Positions 60,834 to 64,000 of a DNA stretch of 64,000 nt are shown here, piece by piece. Position 1 is the first letter of the stretch, and each line of letters starts with the position of its first letter. The DNA is taken from positions 124,001 through 188,000 of the forward strand of contig NZ_BDQK01000001.1 of the NCBI RefSeq assembly GCF_003864295.1, written 5' to 3'. Under the pieces are notes generated by a model, which was not told the origin of the DNA, made no database searches, and was given only the letters and a program-made list of their open reading frames with translations. The translations under genes were made by a program, and so were the position numbers. Source of the stretch: Aphanothece sacrum FPU1 (GTDB lineage: Bacteria > Cyanobacteriota > Cyanobacteriia > Cyanobacteriales > Microcystaceae).

Positions 60834-61358
60834 ATGATTACTAATTTTTTCCGATTCCGACGAGGAAAACCAAATAACTCATTGTTATTTTCTGGATTAT
60901 TTTTGTTGCTTAGCATTCTTTTTCTTTTCGGCTTTGGTTCCGCAAAACTTTCCTGTAGTCGAGTTAATGTCAATCATCTCAATTGCTTACATACAAAATC
61001 GGTTGCGCTCGGTTTCGTTAAAGAACAAGAGGCTTCTCTTTTCTCTTTAAAAAAAGCAAAAGTTGACGAGATAATTATACCTTACTTGGATGCTGATACT
61101 GACGGAACCGTGATAAGAAGGGAATTGTCTAAGTATGGAGTTTTACTGATTGACAATGAGAATATTGTCTTTAATAATTATATCAATAATCGTGAACAAC
61201 AGCAGCAAGTGGTGAATAAAATAAATGATTTTTTGAACAATCCTAGTGACTCTAGCTTACTTGTTGAAGATAGAAATTATCTTTTAGATTTTATGATATT
61301 GAGTTTCCTTACTATATCAATAATTTTACTTTTTAAAGGGATACTTACTAGTTTTTAA
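60834..61358 (+). CDS. Membrane protein of unknown function
   Basis: A 174-residue protein with an N-terminal hydrophobic helix (LLFSGLFLLLSILFLFGFGSA), a soluble middle of ~100 residues containing two cysteines (KLSCSRVNVNHLNC), and a C-terminal helix (FMILSFLTISIILLFKGIL). The middle is likely extracytoplasmic if both helices span. I recognise no family. It stands alone and is followed by a strong hairpin. Confidence 0.65.
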   Translation: MITNFFRFRRGKPNNSLLFSGLFLLLSILFLFGFGSAKLSCSRVNVNHLNCLHTKSVALGFVKEQEASLFSLKKAKVDEIIIPYLDADTDGTVIRRELSKYGVLLIDNENIVFNNYINNREQQQQVVNKINDFLNNPSDSSLLVEDRNYLLDFMILSFLTISIILLFKGILTSF

Positions 61359-61404
61359 CATCAGGTGCAAGATCGCCAGTTAAATACAGTTCTCATAACA
61401 ATAA

Positions 61405-61428
61405 GGTGTCCTTCAGGCGAAGAACACC
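61405..61428. terminator. Hairpin between convergent genes
   Basis: GGTGT-C-CTTC-AGGC-GAAG-A-ACACC forms a nine-pair stem with one mismatched position and a four-base loop. It lies between two convergent genes and may serve both transcripts. There is no T run. Confidence 0.55.
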
Positions 61429-61522
61429 CCATGTTAATTTGATAGTACAAGTCAAGTTGTTTGGAGTATTAAATTAGCTAATTTTATGGACTGAAAACCC
61501 TTTTTTGAAAAAATTAGTAATC

Positions 61523-61720
61523 TTAACTCATGGTAGCACCAGAACGATCATAGGAAGCACGAAAACTTGACTGGGGTTTTCCTTGAATAGTTGTCCAATA
61601 ATCTGCTTCAATATCAACTCCAATTTCAGAAGCAGCACGTTCAAGCATTGATTGTTGACGGTTTTTGATAATTTGATGGTGACGCATCATTAAAGCACGA
61701 GCTTGTTGTTGAGTAGACAT
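61523..61720 (-). CDS. Small protein, probably conserved in cyanobacteria
   Basis: A 65-residue basic helical protein: MSTQQQARALMMRHHQIIKN, then MLERAASEIGVDIEADYW and a polar tail. A GGAG site lies ten bases before the ATG. The composition and ribosome site support a real gene. I do not recognise a family with certainty. It is divergent from der, about 220 bases away. Confidence 0.6.
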   Translation of the reverse strand: MSTQQQARALMMRHHQIIKNRQQSMLERAASEIGVDIEADYWTTIQGKPQSSFRASYDRSGATMS

Positions 61721-61941
61721 AATTTTAGGCTCCGATTGCTGTTTGTTTTTTTATCTTCTTTACTATATATAACATAAAAAACTGTAACATATGTTACAAA
61801 TAAGGAAAACAATAAAAAACTTAACATTAATTTCGGGATCATCTTACGGTCAGGGATCAAGGCAACCATTTGTCTCTAGAATCGTTATGATAGAAGATCA
61901 AGCTTCACTGAATATTTTTAAACTTACAACGCCAAACTATT

Positions 61942-63303
61942 ATGCCACTTCCTATCGTTGCAATTATTGGACGGCCCAATGTGGGCAAATCTACCATTGT
62001 CAATCGTTTGGCCGGAGATCAACAAGCCATTGTTCATGATGAACCCGGAATCACCCGCGATCGCACTTATCGTCCGGCTTTTTGGCTGGATCGAGATTTC
62101 CAGGTAGTAGACACAGGGGGGTTAGTATTTGACGATGATACAGAGTTTTTACCCATGATTCGAGAACAAGCCATGGCTGCGTTAAAAGAGTCCAGTGCGG
62201 CGATTTTCGTGGTGGATGGACAAACCGGGCCAACCACAGGGGATAATGAGATAGCTGACTGGTTACGCCAGCAAGAAGTTCCAGTGTTATTAGCGGTCAA
62301 CAAATGTGAATCTCCTGAACAGGGAATGATTCAAGCAAGTCAGTTTTGGGAGTTGGGGTTAGGCAACCCTTACCCTGTTTCTGGTATTCATGGCAATGGC
62401 ACTGGAGAACTGTTAGATGATTTAATTACTTATTTACCACGACCAGAAGAAATTGTCGCCAATGATGAGATTAAGGTAGCTATTATTGGTCGTCCTAATG
62501 TGGGTAAATCTAGTCTTCTCAATGCTTTTTTAGGGGAAAAACGAGCCATTGTCAGTCCTATTTCTGGCACCACTAGAGATGCGATCGATACCTTAGTAGA
62601 AAGGAATGGAAAAACTTATCGTTTGATTGATACAGCAGGAATTCGTCGTAAGAAAAACGTTGAATATGGGGCTGAATTTTTCAGTATTAATCGAGCCTTT
62701 AAAGCGATTCGTCGTTCTGATGTTGTCTTATTAGTTCTTGATGCTTTAGATGGGGTGACAGATCAGGATCTTAAATTAGCTGCAAGGATTATTGATGAGG
62801 GACGGGCGGCGATTATTGTGGTTAATAAATGGGATGTGGTAGAAAAAGATTCCTATACCATTTATGATTTCCAAAAAATCATTTTATCCCGTCTTTATTT
62901 TATGGATTGGGCTGAGACGATTTTTGTTAGTGCTGTCACTGGTCAACGGGTTGAGAAGATTATTAATTGTGTAGATACGGCGGCAGAACAACATCGTCGC
63001 CGTGTGACAACTTCGGTGATTAATGAAGCTTTAGAAGAAGCAGCCCGTTGGCATTCTCCTACTACTAGCAGACAGGGAAAACAGGGTAAAGTTTATTACG
63101 GAACTCAGGTATCTAGTCAACCTCCAACTATTGCTTTATTTGTCAATGATCCGAAGCGATTTAATGATAATTATCGGCGTTATATTGAGAGTCAATTTCG
63201 TCAACAATTAGGATTTCCTGGTACACCAATTCGTTTATTATGGCGTGGTAAGAAAGTTCGTGATGTTGAACAAAGTATGAACCGTGCAACACGAGTTAAA
63301 TAG
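61942..63303 (+). CDS. der: Ribosome-associated GTPase Der (EngA)
   Basis: A 453-residue essential GTPase in 50S ribosome assembly, with two tandem G domains and a KH-like C-terminus. Domain 1 has [16 protein letters not shown] and NKCE; domain 2 has [20 protein letters not shown] and NKWD. The C-terminal [20 protein letters not shown] is typical. All GTP-binding motifs are intact and the length is normal. The start codon directly follows a short AT-rich leader. Confidence 0.97.
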   Translation: MPLPIVAIIGRPNVGKSTIVNRLAGDQQAIVHDEPGITRDRTYRPAFWLDRDFQVVDTGGLVFDDDTEFLPMIREQAMAALKESSAAIFVVDGQTGPTTGDNEIADWLRQQEVPVLLAVNKCESPEQGMIQASQFWELGLGNPYPVSGIHGNGTGELLDDLITYLPRPEEIVANDEIKVAIIGRPNVGKSSLLNAFLGEKRAIVSPISGTTRDAIDTLVERNGKTYRLIDTAGIRRKKNVEYGAEFFSINRAFKAIRRSDVVLLVLDALDGVTDQDLKLAARIIDEGRAAIIVVNKWDVVEKDSYTIYDFQKIILSRLYFMDWAETIFVSAVTGQRVEKIINCVDTAAEQHRRRVTTSVINEALEEAARWHSPTTSRQGKQGKVYYGTQVSSQPPTIALFVNDPKRFNDNYRRYIESQFRQQLGFPGTPIRLLWRGKKVRDVEQSMNRATRVK

Positions 63304-63307
63304 GGAA

Positions 63308-63324
63308 GGTGGGCAATGCCCACC
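63308..63324. repeat. GGTGGGC-AAT-GCCCACC palindrome
   Basis: A perfect 7-bp inverted repeat followed by CTACTTTAATT, the same flank as the copy near 17.05 kb. It occupies the 32-base gap between convergent der and the MBL gene and may end both transcripts. Confidence 0.75.
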
Positions 63325-63335
63325 CTACTTTAATT

Positions 63336-64000
63336 TTACTCCATCCAAAGAATGCATTTTTCTATTTGTTGTTTCATTATTTGTTGATTTGCATGATAAC
63401 GATGACCATGGCCAGGAAGTACCCATTCCCAAGAATAATCAGCTAATTTTTTCATGGAACTAATTTGTTCTGGCCAAGAATACCAACAAGCATGGCGAAA
63501 AGCATAGAGATTATTTAAGTCAGATGACCAAGCTAAATGATCCCCACTAAAAAGATATTTTTGACGATAAATAAGCACGGTATGACCTTTAGTATGACCA
63601 GGAACAGGAATGATTAAAATATCAGGAGAAAATTCAATTCTTTCAAATCCTGATAACTTAATTTCTACCTCTTTAGTCTTCTCTGTTATGTCATCAACAT
63701 GAAGAATTCGTTCACAGTTAAAATGATGAGCAAACTTTTCATGATCTGCCACATCATCTCTATGGGTTAAATAAAGATATTGGATGCCTCCCATTGCTTC
63801 TAATTGTTTAACTAATGGAGGCGAAAAACGGGGTGAATCTATTAAAATATTCCCCTCTGGGCGTTGAATTAAGTAACTAGCGGCTCCAAAAGAACTTTCT
63901 GAATGATAACCACAATGATAAACGTTTTCCTCAACTAGCAAAGGAAACATTTGCTGAATTTCTTTGATATTTTTGGGTTTTTCTACAGTACCAATTGAAG
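63336..64000 (-). CDS. MBL-fold metallo-hydrolase, 5' end beyond the window
   Basis: The frame ends normally and remains open to the right edge, through IGTVEKPKNIKEIQQMF before the first internal ATG, so the true start lies outside. About 221 residues are visible. The metallo-beta-lactamase fold is shown by LTHRDDVADHEKF (a variant of HxHxDH), PVPGHTKGHTVLIY, LFSGDHLAW and LPGHGHRYH. The THRDD motif, in place of THxHxD, is a feature of some subfamilies. The substrate is unknown; lactonase-, glyoxalase II- or RNase-like roles cannot be separated. Confidence 0.82.
   Translation of the reverse strand, partial: SIGTVEKPKNIKEIQQMFPLLVEENVYHCGYHSESSFGAASYLIQRPEGNILIDSPRFSPPLVKQLEAMGGIQYLYLTHRDDVADHEKFAHHFNCERILHVDDITEKTKEVEIKLSGFERIEFSPDILIIPVPGHTKGHTVLIYRQKYLFSGDHLAWSSDLNNLYAFRHACWYSWPEQISSMKKLADYSWEWVLPGHGHRYHANQQIMKQQIEKCILWME

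Noticed and set aside
61791-62039. 82-residue plus-strand frame overlapping the start of der
   Set aside because: It overlaps the der coding region in another frame, and its end is the shifted translation of the G1 motif.

Overview
The window is a low-GC cyanobacterial chromosome segment. The evidence is the petB-petD pair for cytochrome b6f, the cruF-cruG myxoxanthophyll genes, cyanobacterial families such as DUF1995, DUF1400, Uma2 and PEP-CTERM, a cyanobacterial-type rnpB, and many HIP1 octamers (GCGATCGC) inside and between genes. Gene content, AT-richness and the load of insertion sequences and toxin-antitoxin debris resemble unicellular nitrogen-fixing genera such as Crocosphaera/Cyanothece. 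The genus is an inference, not something read directly.

Layout. 0-8 kb: a gene cut by the left edge, a thioredoxin-like 2Fe-2S ferredoxin, a secreted DUF1400 hydrolase, a DUF1995 protein, moeA, a PAS/GAF histidine kinase, a small RHH protein and a Uma2 nuclease. 8-14.5 kb: an apparent glycan cluster (FAD oxidoreductase, polytopic glycosyltransferase-like protein, two methyltransferases). 15-20.5 kb: a Ser/Thr kinase, then a molybdate locus made of an RHH-Mop regulator divergent from modA, followed by a fused modBC. 20.6-22.6 kb: a hicAB module whose hicA is split by an IS4-family element with a clean 9-bp target duplication. 22.7-31.2 kb: MazE-like antitoxin, aminotransferase, gatA, a hydrolase, petBD, a NERD protein with a decayed helicase domain, and glyQ. 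31.2-41.4 kb: decayed Uma2, GIY-YIG protein, cruFG, rsmB, TerB-like, NYN-LOTUS, GNAT, corA, rnpB and rnc.

41.4-53.9 kb is the accessory part. It holds a small MshEN-like gene split by an 85-bp IS fragment, two methyltransferases, a GH57 protein, a broken RTX/DUF11 adhesin-like gene, a PEP-CTERM protein, IS1 debris, a second identical copy of the IS4 element joining pieces of two different parD genes, a parE stump, and an intact Phd/VapC pair. 53.9-64 kb returns to housekeeping: a divergent HisD paralogue, a large intergenic repeat array, ruvX, tRNA-Gly, a ProA paralogue without its catalytic cysteine, higBA, der, and a metallo-beta-lactamase-fold gene cut by the right edge.

Themes. Molybdenum use links moeA with the modA/modBC/RHH-Mop locus. 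Small mobile and palindromic repeat families recur between genes. Three long proteins keep their fold but lack key catalytic residues: the NERD-helicase relic, the HisD-like protein and the ProA-like protein. No phage, CRISPR array or replication origin was recognised.
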